A DNA stretch of 64,000 nucleotides from Bacteroides sp. (GCA_023666705.1 JAMPBO010000007.1:1-64000), one strand, 5' to 3'. Shown: positions 8,963 through 20,505, counted from the stretch's first letter. The notes: generated by a model from the letters alone, not told the origin. Translations and numbers: made by a program.

Positions 8963-10186
8963 CTAAAACCTAACCTCTCGTCCCTCTTTTTTCCACTGCC
9001 GGAATTCTGCCGTAGCGGCAAAGAGAACGTCTCCTGAGGAATTAATTGCCGTTTCAAAGGAATCCTGCACAACGCCTACAATAAATCCTACGCCTACAAC
9101 CTGCATTGCCACATCGGCTGAAATGCCAAAAAGCGAGCATGCCATAGGAATGAGCAGCAGCGAACCGCCTGCCACACCCGATGCACCGCAGGCTGCAATT
9201 GCTGAGAGCAGGCTTAAAATAATTGCCGTCGGTATATCCGTTGCAATATTCATTGTGTTTGCCGCAGCCATAGTCATAACAGTAATTGTTATGGCTGCAC
9301 CGTCCATATTGATTGTAGCACCAAGAGGAATGGAAACGGAATAAACATCCTTATCAAGCCCGAGCCTTTCGCAAAGTGCCATGTTAATCGGAATATTTGC
9401 TGCGGAACTTCTCGTAAAAAATGCTGTAAGTCCGCTTTCCTTAAAGCATCTTAGCACAAGGGGATATGGATTTTGATGCAGGCAAATCCACGCGATAAGC
9501 GGGTCAACAATCAGTGCCACAGCAAGCATACATCCCACCAACAGAAGAAGCAGCTTTCCGTAATCGGTAAATATACTAAGACCGTTCGTGGAAACGGTAG
9601 TAAATACAAGTCCCAAAATTCCGAAAGGTGCCAAATTTATAATCCACTTTACTGCCTGCGACACAGCATCGGAAATATCCTGCATCGCCCTGATTGTCGT
9701 ATCTGCCCCGTACTTTTTAAGTGCCAGTCCAAATATGACCGCCCACGCCAAAATTCCGATATAGTTGGCATTCATCAGTGCACTTACGGGATTTGCAACA
9801 ATATTATTAAGAAGGGACCGCAGCACCTCGGAAATGCCGCTTGGAGCCGTCTGCTCCACAGCCGCCGTAAGCTTCAGGGTAACAGGAAATGCAAAGCTTG
9901 CAAGCACAGCTACAACCGCAGCAAGAAATGTACTCAGCATATAAAGGATAATCACTGTCCTGAATTTCTTTCCGATACCGCTGCTTGCCTTCGCCAAAGA
10001 GCTTATGACAAGCACAAATACCAAAATAGGTGCAACCGCCTTAAGTGCCCCGACAAAAATATCACCAAGAATTGATATAGCCGTTGCCTTTGGTGCAAAA
10101 ACACCAAGCAGTGCCCCGATAACCAAGCCTATAAAAATTCTTAAAATCAAGCTTGTTTTGTTATATATGTCCACAATTTTTTTCAT
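8963..10186 (-). CDS. sstT: SstT-like serine/threonine:Na+ symporter (DAACS family)
   Basis: Sodium-coupled amino acid uptake across the cytoplasmic membrane. The 407 aa contain about eight hydrophobic spans. The HP1/HP2-type serine-rich stretch [20 protein letters not shown] and the [16 protein letters not shown] motif are diagnostic for the dicarboxylate/amino acid:cation symporter family, and SstT is the closest fit by length and the N-terminal [17 protein letters not shown]. Its place inside a glycopolymer operon is odd. It may simply be co-transcribed, since it starts 17 nt after the glycerophosphotransferase gene. Confidence 0.88.
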   Translation of the reverse strand: MKKIVDIYNKTSLILRIFIGLVIGALLGVFAPKATAISILGDIFVGALKAVAPILVFVLVISSLAKASSGIGKKFRTVIILYMLSTFLAAVVAVLASFAFPVTLKLTAAVEQTAPSGISEVLRSLLNNIVANPVSALMNANYIGILAWAVIFGLALKKYGADTTIRAMQDISDAVSQAVKWIINLAPFGILGLVFTTVSTNGLSIFTDYGKLLLLLVGCMLAVALIVDPLIAWICLHQNPYPLVLRCFKESGLTAFFTRSSAANIPINMALCERLGLDKDVYSVSIPLGATINMDGAAITITVMTMAAANTMNIATDIPTAIILSLLSAIAACGASGVAGGSLLLIPMACSLFGISADVAMQVVGVGFIVGVVQDSFETAINSSGDVLFAATAEFRQWKKEGREVRF

Positions 10187-10202
10187 ACGTTTTCCCCCGC
10201 TT

Positions 10203-11441
10203 TCATTTTTTCATTTCCTCTAACGTGTCTCCCATCGTAAGCTTTATAATCCGCTTTGTTGCATGCCCATCGCAGGCACTCATATATTTCTCCTTAAATT
10301 TCCTTACCTGTTCCTTGTCAAACCGGGTATCAATATGCTTAATGTAATCCATCACCTGATATCCACTTTCACATATCGGTCCCGGAACAAACTCGTCATA
10401 TTTGTAGTAAAAGCCTCTCCAGTCAAAGTAATTATTTAAATCATAGGCAAAAAATACCATCGGTCTCTCAAAAAGCGAATATTCAAATATTAAGGAGGAG
10501 TAATCCGAAATGCATATGTCACTGACAAAGAGCAAATCCTCTATTGTCATAATATCCGTAACATCCTTTGCAAATTCTGAAAACCGCTCATCAATTAAAG
10601 GGCGTTCCTTTACGAACGGATGATGCTTAAACAGCATGACGTATTTATCACCAAGCTCTGCATGCATCATATGCATATCAAATCTGTCAGGTGTTTTTGC
10701 GGAAGCAACCCTGCCCCTGAAGGTTGGTGCATAAAGGATAACCTTCTTTCCCCTTGCATTTGGAAATTCCTTGTAAAGCTTTTCGTATGCCTGTTCCTTC
10801 CTTCCTTCATCAAAAAACACATCCGTTCTGGAAACGCCAACCGGCTTTACGGTATTATCCTTATGCTTAAGCGTCATTGCTTCCTCATATGCCCAGACAA
10901 CCTCCTTTGCACTTACCGTCACATTGGTATAATTCCCATGATACGGATATTTTTCCAATGTCTTCCTGTCATCCCCAAATTTAAGCTCTGCTGTGCTCAT
11001 TCCAAATTTTTTAAATGCACCGCATGCGTGCCAAAGTTGTGTAACCACAGTTCCTTTTCGCAGCTTCAGACAACTGAACACATTGGAGGAATCATTCAAA
11101 AACACATACTTGGCAGTCGCAACATCCGCAACCATTGCTCTACATAATTTCTCATATTCCCGCCAGCCCAAAAAGCCCATGCGGAGATAATGGATATTTA
11201 GCTTATACTTATAATTTTGTTTCAGTTCATCGTATATAAGCTCAAAGCTGTCGCTCATTTCCGGAAGACGTACCTCAATAAACACCACCTTACTGCTGTC
11301 AAGCTTCTCCTTTGCATGCTTTCTGTAAACAGAGGGATATAATATCCGCAGGGAATAAAATCTGTACAGCCTCTTTGCCACCTTGAGAAACATCTGATAT
11401 CCTTTTGATTTATATACTGTTCTTTTCCATCCTGTCAACAT
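10203..11441 (-). CDS. CDP-glycerol glycerophosphotransferase-like enzyme (TagB/TagF family)
   Basis: Enzymes of this family transfer glycerol-phosphate (or ribitol-phosphate) from the CDP-alcohol to a lipid-linked glycan in teichoic acid synthesis. The 412 aa show the family landmarks: the substrate-binding [14 protein letters not shown], the nucleotide segment [10 protein letters not shown], and the C-terminal [23 protein letters not shown]. It lacks the large N-terminal GT domain of long TagF proteins, so it resembles a primase or short polymerase. A paralogue follows upstream at 11576-12718. The exact polyol is unknown. Confidence 0.88.
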   Translation of the reverse strand: MLTGWKRTVYKSKGYQMFLKVAKRLYRFYSLRILYPSVYRKHAKEKLDSSKVVFIEVRLPEMSDSFELIYDELKQNYKYKLNIHYLRMGFLGWREYEKLCRAMVADVATAKYVFLNDSSNVFSCLKLRKGTVVTQLWHACGAFKKFGMSTAELKFGDDRKTLEKYPYHGNYTNVTVSAKEVVWAYEEAMTLKHKDNTVKPVGVSRTDVFFDEGRKEQAYEKLYKEFPNARGKKVILYAPTFRGRVASAKTPDRFDMHMMHAELGDKYVMLFKHHPFVKERPLIDERFSEFAKDVTDIMTIEDLLFVSDICISDYSSLIFEYSLFERPMVFFAYDLNNYFDWRGFYYKYDEFVPGPICESGYQVMDYIKHIDTRFDKEQVRKFKEKYMSACDGHATKRIIKLTMGDTLEEMKK

Positions 11442-11575
11442 GTTTTATCTTCCACTCTTTCCTGACATGCCATAGCATTTCTATTTAACATTCATCCACC
11501 AATTCCAACATTATGTAAATAACATTTACAACCTCCATTTAAAATTTTACTTTTATTATTTTCATATTACAAGCT

Positions 11576-12718
11576 TTATTCTTTATTTGTAAACCTCATG
11601 ATATATTTTGTGAGCCGCTCCGTGGCACGTCCGTCACAGGCATCCATGTATGCTTCACGGAATAATTTTCTTGCTGCCCCATACGCATCCGACGTGCCGA
11701 GTGCTGATTTAAGGGCATGTACCGCTTCATCGCCTGTAACATTTTTTATCACCTGCCCCGGCAGACTATTGTAATCAAGATAATACCCCCTGTCACCCTC
11801 ATATTTATCGTAATCAGGGGCAAAAAATATGATAGGTCTGTCTTCCAATAAAAACTCGAAAAAAATAGACGAATAATCTGTTATCAATATATCTGCACAG
11901 CAAAGAAGCTCCTCTGTAGTCATGGGAAGTGCTTTCCTGCCGCTCCCTGCAATAATATGAGGATGAAAGCTTTTTATGATGTAAATTTTATCCCCACAGC
12001 ACGCTATCAGCTTATCGATTTCTTCCTCTCCCACAAGGGATGCATGTGCCGCATTTTCCCGAAAGGTAGGTGCATACAAAACAACTGTTTTCCCGGCCGC
12101 ATCAGGAAACATATACCGAAACCGTGCCTTGCATGCATCCATGTAATCCTTTCGAAACAGCTTATCGGTTGCAGACACACCAATCGGTTTTACAACAGCT
12201 CCGCCAAGCCGCATGGCGGAGCAAAAGTACGGAACACACGCCGTTCCGCTGACCGTAACCAAATCATAATTTTTATATACGTTGCCTTTGTAGCCCTTCG
12301 GTATATCATCCTCCGAATCATATCCAAACTGCTTAAATGCCCCACAACCGTGCCATAGCTGTATCACCCTTGTAGCCTTCTTTTTTTTACAGGATGCCAC
12401 AGGCAAAAAATTATCACATAATATAACTGCTTTTGCCGTAGCATACCGCCTCATAAAGCCCATCATTTTTTTCATGCCTGACCATGTACCAAGACCTGCC
12501 AGGTCAAAAAAATATTCTTCCACACGAAGTCCCGACATGACAAGCTGCTTTTTGAGCAGTTCCATATGAGGCGGACATTTTTCATGGTGGGCATCTGCAA
12601 ATATAACCTTCCCGCCATCAATTTTTTTTCCACGGTTTAAATTGTAGATGAGCGGAAATATAACATGCTGCGAAACCATTTTCAATATCTGCTTCACCTG
12701 AAACTTAAGCTTATTCAT
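11576..12718 (-). CDS. CDP-glycerol glycerophosphotransferase-like enzyme (second copy)
   Basis: A paralogue of the neighbouring 412-aa enzyme, 380 aa, with the same landmarks: VIQLWHGCGAFKQFGYDS, VVLYAPTFREN and ITDYSSIFFEFLLEDRPIIFFAPDYD. Two such enzymes side by side usually split primase and polymerase roles on the linkage unit, but which is which cannot be read here. The start overlaps the stop of the upstream SDR gene by 4 nt (ATGA), indicating translational coupling. A 134-nt gap separates it from the next copy; that gap is AT-rich and shows no terminator. Confidence 0.88.
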   Translation of the reverse strand: MNKLKFQVKQILKMVSQHVIFPLIYNLNRGKKIDGGKVIFADAHHEKCPPHMELLKKQLVMSGLRVEEYFFDLAGLGTWSGMKKMMGFMRRYATAKAVILCDNFLPVASCKKKKATRVIQLWHGCGAFKQFGYDSEDDIPKGYKGNVYKNYDLVTVSGTACVPYFCSAMRLGGAVVKPIGVSATDKLFRKDYMDACKARFRYMFPDAAGKTVVLYAPTFRENAAHASLVGEEEIDKLIACCGDKIYIIKSFHPHIIAGSGRKALPMTTEELLCCADILITDYSSIFFEFLLEDRPIIFFAPDYDKYEGDRGYYLDYNSLPGQVIKNVTGDEAVHALKSALGTSDAYGAARKLFREAYMDACDGRATERLTKYIMRFTNKE

Positions 12719-13776
12719 GCCATACTCCTCATAATATCCATCGTTCTTTTCAGTCCTGTCTGCATGTCATACAGGGAAGTCCAGCCCAAGCCCTTAAGCC
12801 TTGATGTGTCAAGCACAGCCTTTGTCGCCTTGGAATAGCCTGCACATTCAAGCGTATCAGGCAGTTCAAACTGAACCCTGCTGCCTGCATATTCCGCAAT
12901 CATATGTGCCAGCTCCTTAAGCATAAAATCCGAGGAATGGGATGCCACATTGTATACCTGCCCATTTTCGCCATCCAGCAAAAGCTTTACGGTTGCCGAA
13001 GCAGCATCAGCGACATAACAGTAGGAATACAATTGGGTTCCCTCACTTTTTAATACGATATCCTCCCCCGAAACACCTTTTTTAATAAACTGGGAGATTG
13101 CCTTTGTATCCGATGCAAGCATGGTTGGTCCGTAAGTCCTTGACAGTCTTGGAATTACAATATCCATGCCCTCCTGTTTTCTGTATGCCTGACAAATTGC
13201 CTCCCCTGTTCTTTTACTCTCTGGGTATCCAGCACGCAGCGTATTACAATCGATATATCCCATGTAGTCCTCCGCAAACTTATCCGTGTCACCCCTGTTT
13301 TCTCCATATATCTCAACCGATGACAAAAATACAAACCGTTTACAGTTTACGGCAGCCGCCCACCGAAGCAGATTGTCAGTTCCCATAACATTTGCCGCTA
13401 TGGTTCCCACAGGGTCACCTGCATATGCCATGGGATGGGTGTTGCTTGCAGCGTGGATGATATAGTCAGCAGCAGGCAGGCAAAGGTCTTCCACCGGCTT
13501 ATTTATGTCACGGCAAAAAAACCTCAGATTATCCTGCACTCTATTGTTTCCAAAACGTTTTTCCGCCTTTTCCCTGTTTCTTCCAAGCACATAAACACCA
13601 ATATTTTGATTGAACCTTTCAGTCCGGTAGATGAAAACATCCACAAGAAAACTGCCAATCATTCCCGTGCCGCCTGATATTGCCACGGTTTTATCCGTAA
13701 GCTTCTCCCAGTTATAGTCAAGGGTGGCAATTCTTTCAACATCCTCCATATATTGTTTGCAGTCGTACAATATCAT
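12715..13776 (-). CDS. NAD-dependent epimerase/dehydratase (extended SDR)
   Basis: A 353-aa extended SDR with the Rossmann motif SGGTGMIGSFLVDVF near residue 35, an NADH-pocket HAASNTHPM and the active-site Tyr/Lys in AGYPESKR. It probably modifies a nucleotide-activated sugar or polyol. Because it directly follows an IspD/TarI-type cytidylyltransferase, the substrate may be a CDP-linked compound, which would make the pair functionally parallel to TarI/TarJ. However, TarJ is an alcohol dehydrogenase of a different family, so this is inference. It overlaps the next gene by 4 nt. Confidence 0.85.
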   Translation of the reverse strand: MILYDCKQYMEDVERIATLDYNWEKLTDKTVAISGGTGMIGSFLVDVFIYRTERFNQNIGVYVLGRNREKAEKRFGNNRVQDNLRFFCRDINKPVEDLCLPAADYIIHAASNTHPMAYAGDPVGTIAANVMGTDNLLRWAAAVNCKRFVFLSSVEIYGENRGDTDKFAEDYMGYIDCNTLRAGYPESKRTGEAICQAYRKQEGMDIVIPRLSRTYGPTMLASDTKAISQFIKKGVSGEDIVLKSEGTQLYSYCYVADAASATVKLLLDGENGQVYNVASHSSDFMLKELAHMIAEYAGSRVQFELPDTLECAGYSKATKAVLDTSRLKGLGWTSLYDMQTGLKRTMDIMRSMA

Positions 13777-13804
13777 TCAAATACCTCCACCCGCATTTTA
13801 CGCA

Positions 13805-14527
13805 TTAATCCACACAATTACTGTTCTCTTTTTTTGCCGTTATATATCCTTTGAAAATTTCAAGGTCATCCTTTGTGGTAAGCTTTATATTTTTGTCGGA
13901 GCCCTTTGCAAAATAAAGCCGCTCTCCAAGCTCCACCATCATTGTATTTGTGTAGGAGGAACCATAAATTCCGATTTCCTCACGAAATGCCTTTTCATAT
14001 GCCCACAGCAGCTTATCCATTTTATATGCCTGCGGTGTTGACACCCGTCTTAAGGTCTCTCTCGGAATATATTTTGTTGTTGAAATATCATCATCCACAA
14101 CAAATATCTGCTCATTATAGGGCAGCGATGTAACACCATTTCCATACCTGTTACACGTTTCCACAACATCATTTAATACCTCTGCATCCACCAACGGTCT
14201 TATGCCGTCATGTATAATAATGTTGTCGCTGCCATCACATTTATTTTTCAGATTTTCCACACCGTTTCTTATGGACTCCTGTGCAGAGCTTCCACCTGAC
14301 ACAACCCACTTAAGCTTTGTAATGTCGTACTGTCCTGCATAGTCCCATAACGTATCATGCCATCCATCTATGCACACAACTTCAATGGCATCAATCAGTG
14401 CGTGGTTCTGAAAGCCCTCCAGTGTATATACAATCACAGGCTTGTCGTACACATTGATAAACTGCTTCGGTATCGTTTCACCCATTCTTTGTCCCGTACC
14501 GCCTGCAATGATAATTGCTATATTCAT
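13805..14527 (-). CDS. IspD/TarI-family cytidylyltransferase
   Basis: Couples CTP to a phosphorylated polyol. The 240 aa have the IspD/TarI signature AGGTGQRMGETIPKQFINVYD at the N-terminus, IIHDGIRPLVD in the centre and VSTPQAYKMDKL before the C-terminus. IspD makes CDP-methylerythritol and TarI makes CDP-ribitol. The location among teichoic-type glycerophosphotransferases and sugar transferases argues for the polyol-phosphate (TarI-like) role rather than the isoprenoid one. Its start overlaps the end of the sugar transferase gene by 4 nt. Confidence 0.88.
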   Translation of the reverse strand: MNIAIIIAGGTGQRMGETIPKQFINVYDKPVIVYTLEGFQNHALIDAIEVVCIDGWHDTLWDYAGQYDITKLKWVVSGGSSAQESIRNGVENLKNKCDGSDNIIIHDGIRPLVDAEVLNDVVETCNRYGNGVTSLPYNEQIFVVDDDISTTKYIPRETLRRVSTPQAYKMDKLLWAYEKAFREEIGIYGSSYTNTMMVELGERLYFAKGSDKNIKLTTKDDLEIFKGYITAKKENSNCVD

Positions 14528-15900
14528 GCCTTGTCCCCCTCTTTCGGACCATTATCGCCTGCGAGTGCCGTTGTCTGTCCATCCCTTACGCCCTCTGTGC
14601 TTTCCTTTCGGAATATAGCACGCACGGTAAGCAGCATAAGCTTTATGTCAAGCCACAGGGAATACTCCTGTATATAAATCAAATCCATTCTAAGCTTGTC
14701 GATTGGCACGGTATTATATTTGCCATACACCTGTGCATAGCCTGTAATTCCCGCCTTAACCTTCAGCCTGAAATCAAACTCAGGAATGGACTTTGCATAT
14801 TTCTCAAATATTTCAGGACGTTCCGGCCTCGGTCCCACAATCGACATATCACCTGCGATAACATTAAAAAGCTGCGGCAGCTCGTCAATATGAAAATTTC
14901 TAAGTACCCTTCCCACAGGCGTAACCCTGTCATCATGCTTTCTTGCAAGGCATGCCCCCGTGGTCTCTGCATCCGTTCTCATGCTCCTGAACTTGAATAT
15001 AATAAACTTTTTGCCGTCGCGGGTCAGCCGTTCCTGCCTGTAAAAAACTGGTCCGCCATCATACAGCTTGATGATTGCCGCAACAATCAGCATAAACGGA
15101 GCCAGCACTACAATTCCAATTATGGATACCACAATGTCAACAAGCCGCTTTACAATCCGCTGGTCAGCAAAAAGCCCCTGGTTTCTTGACAAATATAAGG
15201 GAGTATCAAGCAAATGTAAATCATCAGCACCACGCATGATAATATCGGTTATTTTCGGAACCACATAGGTCCGGATGCCATGCTTATAACAATATTTTAT
15301 AATGCTGTTCCGCTCCTCCGCAGACAAATCATATAAAAATACGCCCTCGAAATCCAAAACCTCACTGCATATCTTTTCATAGCCCTTTTCGTAGTTCAAT
15401 AGTTCACTTACAACATACTTGTCCTTTCGCGAGCAAAGCTTTTTTAAGAATTGCTCCAACGGATATTTTCCATAAATAATGATAACCCGCCTCGGTGGAA
15501 ATGCTTTCCTGTAAATTCCCTTTGCCAGTATGACCCACAGTCCCGAAATAGCTATTTGCACAAGAGCCAGCACTACCATAGGCATAAACGGCATATATTC
15601 CGACCACATCATACATATAAAAAAATATCCCGCCACATTGGATAGCAGCTCTGAAAGCCCATGTGCAAGAATTAAATCCGATGCCCTCAGGTAGCTTATT
15701 TTATATCCGTGAAAGCTTTTGGTCAGCATATAAATAAATATGGCATACATTGCAATCACAATCATATGTCCATGCCTGAAAAAAGGGCTGTCATCCGAAA
15801 TATCGTAACATCTGAACCAAACATATGAAAATGCAATAATCTCAAACAGCCATAATAAAAAGTTGGACACTATGCCAAGAAATCTTTTTCGCTGTTCCAT
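14524..15900 (-). CDS. Polyprenyl glycosylphosphotransferase (WbaP/CpsE type)
   Basis: Starts a glycan by moving a sugar-1-phosphate from a UDP-sugar to undecaprenyl phosphate on the inner membrane face. An N-terminal half with four to five hydrophobic spans is followed by a CoA-binding-like middle domain, then the catalytic bac_transf domain from about residue 265 (RLVDIVVSIIGIVVLAPFM, QERLTRDGKKF, FRSMRTDAE, IVGPRPERPE, ITGYAQVYGKYN). I chose the ATG at 15900, ten nt after AAAGGG; the GTG at 15909 would overlap the ribosome site. Ten or so charged residues end the protein. Confidence 0.93.
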   Translation of the reverse strand: MEQRKRFLGIVSNFLLWLFEIIAFSYVWFRCYDISDDSPFFRHGHMIVIAMYAIFIYMLTKSFHGYKISYLRASDLILAHGLSELLSNVAGYFFICMMWSEYMPFMPMVVLALVQIAISGLWVILAKGIYRKAFPPRRVIIIYGKYPLEQFLKKLCSRKDKYVVSELLNYEKGYEKICSEVLDFEGVFLYDLSAEERNSIIKYCYKHGIRTYVVPKITDIIMRGADDLHLLDTPLYLSRNQGLFADQRIVKRLVDIVVSIIGIVVLAPFMLIVAAIIKLYDGGPVFYRQERLTRDGKKFIIFKFRSMRTDAETTGACLARKHDDRVTPVGRVLRNFHIDELPQLFNVIAGDMSIVGPRPERPEIFEKYAKSIPEFDFRLKVKAGITGYAQVYGKYNTVPIDKLRMDLIYIQEYSLWLDIKLMLLTVRAIFRKESTEGVRDGQTTALAGDNGPKEGDKA

Positions 15901-15925
15901 AACGAACACACCCTTTCATCGGTTG

Positions 15926-17725
15926 CTATTGGGCTAAGGTAAATGGAGGAAGTGACACGGGAAAATTAACATTGTAAAACGGGTCTCCGTTTTCCAATAC
16001 ATCCTTCCATTTTTTTTGGAACAGACTTACTTCCCCTGCAAACCGTTCCGCTTTTTCCAGTGTATCCTCATAGCCTCTTGACTTGGATTCGTAATGATGC
16101 CATTTTGCATCTGCACAGTAAGTCACAAGCAGTCCCTGCTCCCTAACCTTGAGACAATAGTCAACGTCATTACATGCCACCACAAACTCCTCAGAAAGCC
16201 CGCCCACTGCATCATACACACTTTTCTTTGTGAGCAGGCAGGCAGCAGTAACCGCACTGAAATTACTGTTAATTTTTGCCCGCATCATATATCCAAGCTC
16301 GTTGTCCTTCATTCCATTAAATACATGTCCAGCATAGCCTCCAAAACCAATAACAACACCAGCATGCTGTATTGTATCATCCCCATAAAAAAGCTTTGCC
16401 CCCACAACACCTACATCTTCACGCATACAAATTCCAAGCATACGGCTGATTGCATTGGTCGACATAAGTTCTGTATCATTATTCAGCAACAGAATATAAT
16501 CTCCCTTTGCAAAACTCACACCGTAATTATTGATTGCAGAGTAATTGAACCCTTTCTTCCAATAAACCACATGGAAGCTTTCGTGCTTTGCCTCCATTTC
16601 CTTATAATATTGAAACGTTTTATCCTCTGTACTATTATTTTCCACAACAACAAACTCGATATTTTTGTAATCACTTCTGTCATAAATCGAGCTCACACAT
16701 TTATCCAAATCATCAATATGATCCTTGTTTGGTATAATAATTGATATAAGCGGTGGTTCACCAATCACATATTTCACATCGTAAAGTCCCCACATATCCG
16801 TATTTTCAACTGTGGCTTTAATGCCCATCCTGTCAAGATGTGCCTGAAGTGCCTTTCTTCCATTTTCATATGCATACAGCTTACTTTCAGGATTTCCAGC
16901 CGTAGATGCCTTGTGCACCCGCCAGTGATACAGCATTTTGGGAATGTGCCTGATACGGCTCGTCTGCTCCACACACTTTAGGATAATATCATAATCCTGT
17001 GCCCCATCAAAATTCCTGTCAAATCCTCCCACCTTGCGAAACAAATCCGTCCTTGCAACAAAGAAATGGGTAATATAATTGTGTACCATAAGTAAATCCA
17101 TGGAAAAATCAGGCTTGAACTTTGGGTTCATCAGCTTTTTTCCTTTGGAATCCATCATGTCCTCATCCGTATATAGGATATCATATTGTTCTTCGTTTAG
17201 TGCCCTTGCAATATGATAAAGTGCGTCAGGCGTAAGCAAATCATCATGGTCAAAAAGCCCAACATATTCACCCTTTGCAAGCTCCAACGCAGCATTTGTA
17301 TTTTCAGATATTCCGCGATTTTTCTCTAAAAAGGTGCAGACAATCCTGCTGTCCTTTTGCACATATTCTTTCAGGACACTCACCGCAAGAGCACCCGCCT
17401 TAGTACTTACATCACTGCCGTCCGCAATACAAAGCTGCCAGTTTTGATAGGACTGGTTCATCACGGACTCAATCATTTCACGCAAATACTTTTCAGGTGT
17501 ATTGTAAGTTGGGACAACCACACTGATTAGAGGATTATATGACAGTTTTTCCTCTCTCTGCCTCGCAAGCTCGGCGGCATCCGCCTTATTTGCCTCAAAC
17601 CATCCCGGATAATAATAGTTAATACCATACAAAATAGCCTTAAGCTTTTCCTTAAATGCTCCCAGCCCATTTTCAGATATATACTGGAACCCCTTTTTAA
17701 TATATTTAGGCTTAAAAAAATTCAT
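15926..17725 (-). CDS. Two-domain family 2 glycosyltransferase
   Basis: A 599-aa cytoplasmic or peripheral protein with two GT2 domains. The first begins near residue 62 (NPLISVVVPTYNTPEKYLRE) and has the DXD region GLFDHDDLL; the second begins near residue 322 (PPLISIIIPNKDHIDDLDKC) with LLLNNDTEL. A short N-terminal region precedes them. Paired GT2 domains occur in polysaccharide and rhamnan-type polymer synthesis, where one chain-extends with two linkages. It is the first gene of the operon that ends at 8090. Confidence 0.92.
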   Translation of the reverse strand: MNFFKPKYIKKGFQYISENGLGAFKEKLKAILYGINYYYPGWFEANKADAAELARQREEKLSYNPLISVVVPTYNTPEKYLREMIESVMNQSYQNWQLCIADGSDVSTKAGALAVSVLKEYVQKDSRIVCTFLEKNRGISENTNAALELAKGEYVGLFDHDDLLTPDALYHIARALNEEQYDILYTDEDMMDSKGKKLMNPKFKPDFSMDLLMVHNYITHFFVARTDLFRKVGGFDRNFDGAQDYDIILKCVEQTSRIRHIPKMLYHWRVHKASTAGNPESKLYAYENGRKALQAHLDRMGIKATVENTDMWGLYDVKYVIGEPPLISIIIPNKDHIDDLDKCVSSIYDRSDYKNIEFVVVENNSTEDKTFQYYKEMEAKHESFHVVYWKKGFNYSAINNYGVSFAKGDYILLLNNDTELMSTNAISRMLGICMREDVGVVGAKLFYGDDTIQHAGVVIGFGGYAGHVFNGMKDNELGYMMRAKINSNFSAVTAACLLTKKSVYDAVGGLSEEFVVACNDVDYCLKVREQGLLVTYCADAKWHHYESKSRGYEDTLEKAERFAGEVSLFQKKWKDVLENGDPFYNVNFPVSLPPFTLAQ

Positions 17726-17890
17726 ACCATACCTCTTTTTGTATTCTTATAAAGAAATAAAGCTGCCACATTAAGAGACAGCCACTTGTACAACCTTTTT
17801 TGCGTCCATCAATCCTTCAATGGCACTAATATTATAGTGATAAAAATTTAACATATGCTTCCATAAATGTCAATGGTTGGAGGGGAATCG
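17726..17890 (-). promoter_or_regulatory. Leader of the glycopolymer operon with hairpin
   Basis: About 165 nt precede the first glycosyltransferase gene on the minus strand. A candidate TTGACA lies at the complement of about 17865-17870, but it has no convincing -10 at 17 nt; the nearest perfect TATAAT is too far. A hairpin, GGCTGTC-N9-GGCAGC, followed by TTTATTTCTTT (complement of roughly 17750-17785), looks like a weak attenuator. This is a low-confidence reading. Confidence 0.4.
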
Positions 17891-17919
17891 CAAAATCATC
17901 CATAAATTGTCAGTATGGG

Positions 17920-17948
17920 TTGCACAAACATCATTAATATTTTATTAT
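17920..17948 (+). promoter_or_regulatory. Promoter of the ROK kinase / 6-phospho-beta-glucosidase pair
   Basis: TTGCAC (17920-17925), a 17-nt spacer and TATTAT (17943-17948) sit 33 nt before the AAAAGGAG-associated ATG at 17981. No obvious operator or cre site overlaps it. Confidence 0.65.
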
Positions 17949-17980
17949 ATAGGTAGTTATATCAGAAAAGGAGTTGAATT

Positions 17981-18943
17981 ATGTATCTTGTCTTTGATAT
18001 TGGTGGAACTTTTATCAAATATGCCATTATGGATGGTGATGGCAACATATCCGTAAATGAAAAATATCCGACTCCCATTGATGCGGGACACGGTGTAAAT
18101 GACCTTTTAGACGGAATCGAACAGCAATACCGCAGTCTGAAACAGCAGTACGACATAGAGGGGATTGCCGTTTCATTGCCCGGGCAAATTGATATTGAAA
18201 ACGGTATCGTATATGGTGGCGGAATTTTAAAATACCTTGACAGGGTTAAACTTGGAGCACGAATCAGCAAACGCTGCGACAACCTTCGTGTATCCCTTGA
18301 AAATGATGGTAAATGTGCAGCACTCTGCGAAGCATGGCTTGGAAACGCAAGTGATTCGGAAAACGCATATGTTCTCGTCATAGGCACAGGCATTGGCGGC
18401 GGCATGATAATCAATCACCACGTACACCACGGAAGCAGCTTTATGGCTGGTGAGGTTTCATACGTCATTGACAACATGAAACGTAATCAGGTTGACTCCA
18501 TCCGGACCGCTGAGACTATCCAAGGGCTTAGTGCAACCTTGGACAGTATGCCTTACTCCATGTCTGCACGATGCTCCACAGGCGGCATATGTAACAGGGT
18601 TTCAAAGCTAAAAGGAATGAACATTAAGGATATCAGCGGAGAGCTGATTTACAAATGGGCTTCCGAGGGGGACGAGCAAATTGCAGATGTCCTTGAGGAC
18701 TGGTATTTTGAAATTGCCAAGGCTTGTGTGAACATATACTGCATTTTTAATCCTGACATCATTTTAATTGGCGGCGGCATCAGTGCACAGCCTTTGTTTG
18801 TTGAAGGAATTCAAAAATATGTGGACAAGCTGAAAAAGCTGACCTATGTATTGAACAACATAAAGGTTGACGTATGCAAGTACCGCAACCGTTCCAATTT
18901 ATTCGGTGCCGTAATGAATTTTAAACAGCTCTATAAGGAATAA
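17981..18943 (+). CDS. bglK: ROK-family sugar kinase, probably beta-glucoside kinase (BglK-like)
   Basis: A ROK kinase of 320 aa. The N-terminal ATP-binding motif is VFDIGGTFIKYAIMD, the second phosphate motif is VIGTGIGGGMIINHHVHHG, followed by AGEVSYVID. The classical CGxxGCxE zinc motif is replaced by CSTGGICNRVSKL, as expected for a subset of the family outside the glucokinase/NagC types. The next gene encodes a 6-phospho-beta-glucosidase, so I infer that this kinase phosphorylates cellobiose-type disaccharides at the 6-hydroxyl after non-PTS uptake. Symbol and substrate are inferred from this pairing. Confidence 0.78.
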   Translation: MYLVFDIGGTFIKYAIMDGDGNISVNEKYPTPIDAGHGVNDLLDGIEQQYRSLKQQYDIEGIAVSLPGQIDIENGIVYGGGILKYLDRVKLGARISKRCDNLRVSLENDGKCAALCEAWLGNASDSENAYVLVIGTGIGGGMIINHHVHHGSSFMAGEVSYVIDNMKRNQVDSIRTAETIQGLSATLDSMPYSMSARCSTGGICNRVSKLKGMNIKDISGELIYKWASEGDEQIADVLEDWYFEIAKACVNIYCIFNPDIILIGGGISAQPLFVEGIQKYVDKLKKLTYVLNNIKVDVCKYRNRSNLFGAVMNFKQLYKE

Positions 18944-20376
<1,433 letters not shown>

Positions 20377-20377
<1 letters not shown>

Positions 20378-20505
20378 CACACATTTCATCTTACGGACGG
20401 CAAGAATGAAAGGGCTGCCGCAGTAAAGAGTTAAGGCACATGGTTGCTTAACTCCCTACTGCGGTAGCCCTCTTTAATGTACAAACGTCAAGATGAAATG
20501 TGTGT
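20377..20505. repeat. 16-bp inverted repeat flanking the terminator (copy of the histidine kinase tail)
   Basis: ACACACATTTCATCTT at 20377-20392, directly at the glucosidase stop, is the exact reverse complement of 20490-20505, which lies inside the 3' coding end of the convergent histidine kinase gene. A terminator hairpin lies between the arms, so the two mRNAs would carry complementary tails. Confidence 0.8.
20411..20475. terminator. Large bidirectional intrinsic terminator
   Basis: A 15-bp stem (AGGGCTGCCGCAGTA with TACTGCGGTAGCCCT, one G-T pair) is topped by a second 8-bp stem (GAGTTAAG/CTTAACTC). It is followed by TCTTTAAT on the plus strand and TTCATTCTT on the minus strand. It separates the convergent glucosidase and kinase genes. 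Confidence 0.9.

Noticed and set aside
9473-10075. A long plus-strand frame (200 aa) over the transporter gene
   Set aside because: It lies entirely opposite a well-supported transporter gene, has His/Lys/Arg-rich low-quality sequence and no ribosome site; a shadow frame.
14515-15189. A 224-aa plus-strand frame opposite the sugar transferase gene
   Set aside because: Antisense to a clear polyprenyl transferase with all family motifs; no ribosome site and unlikely composition.
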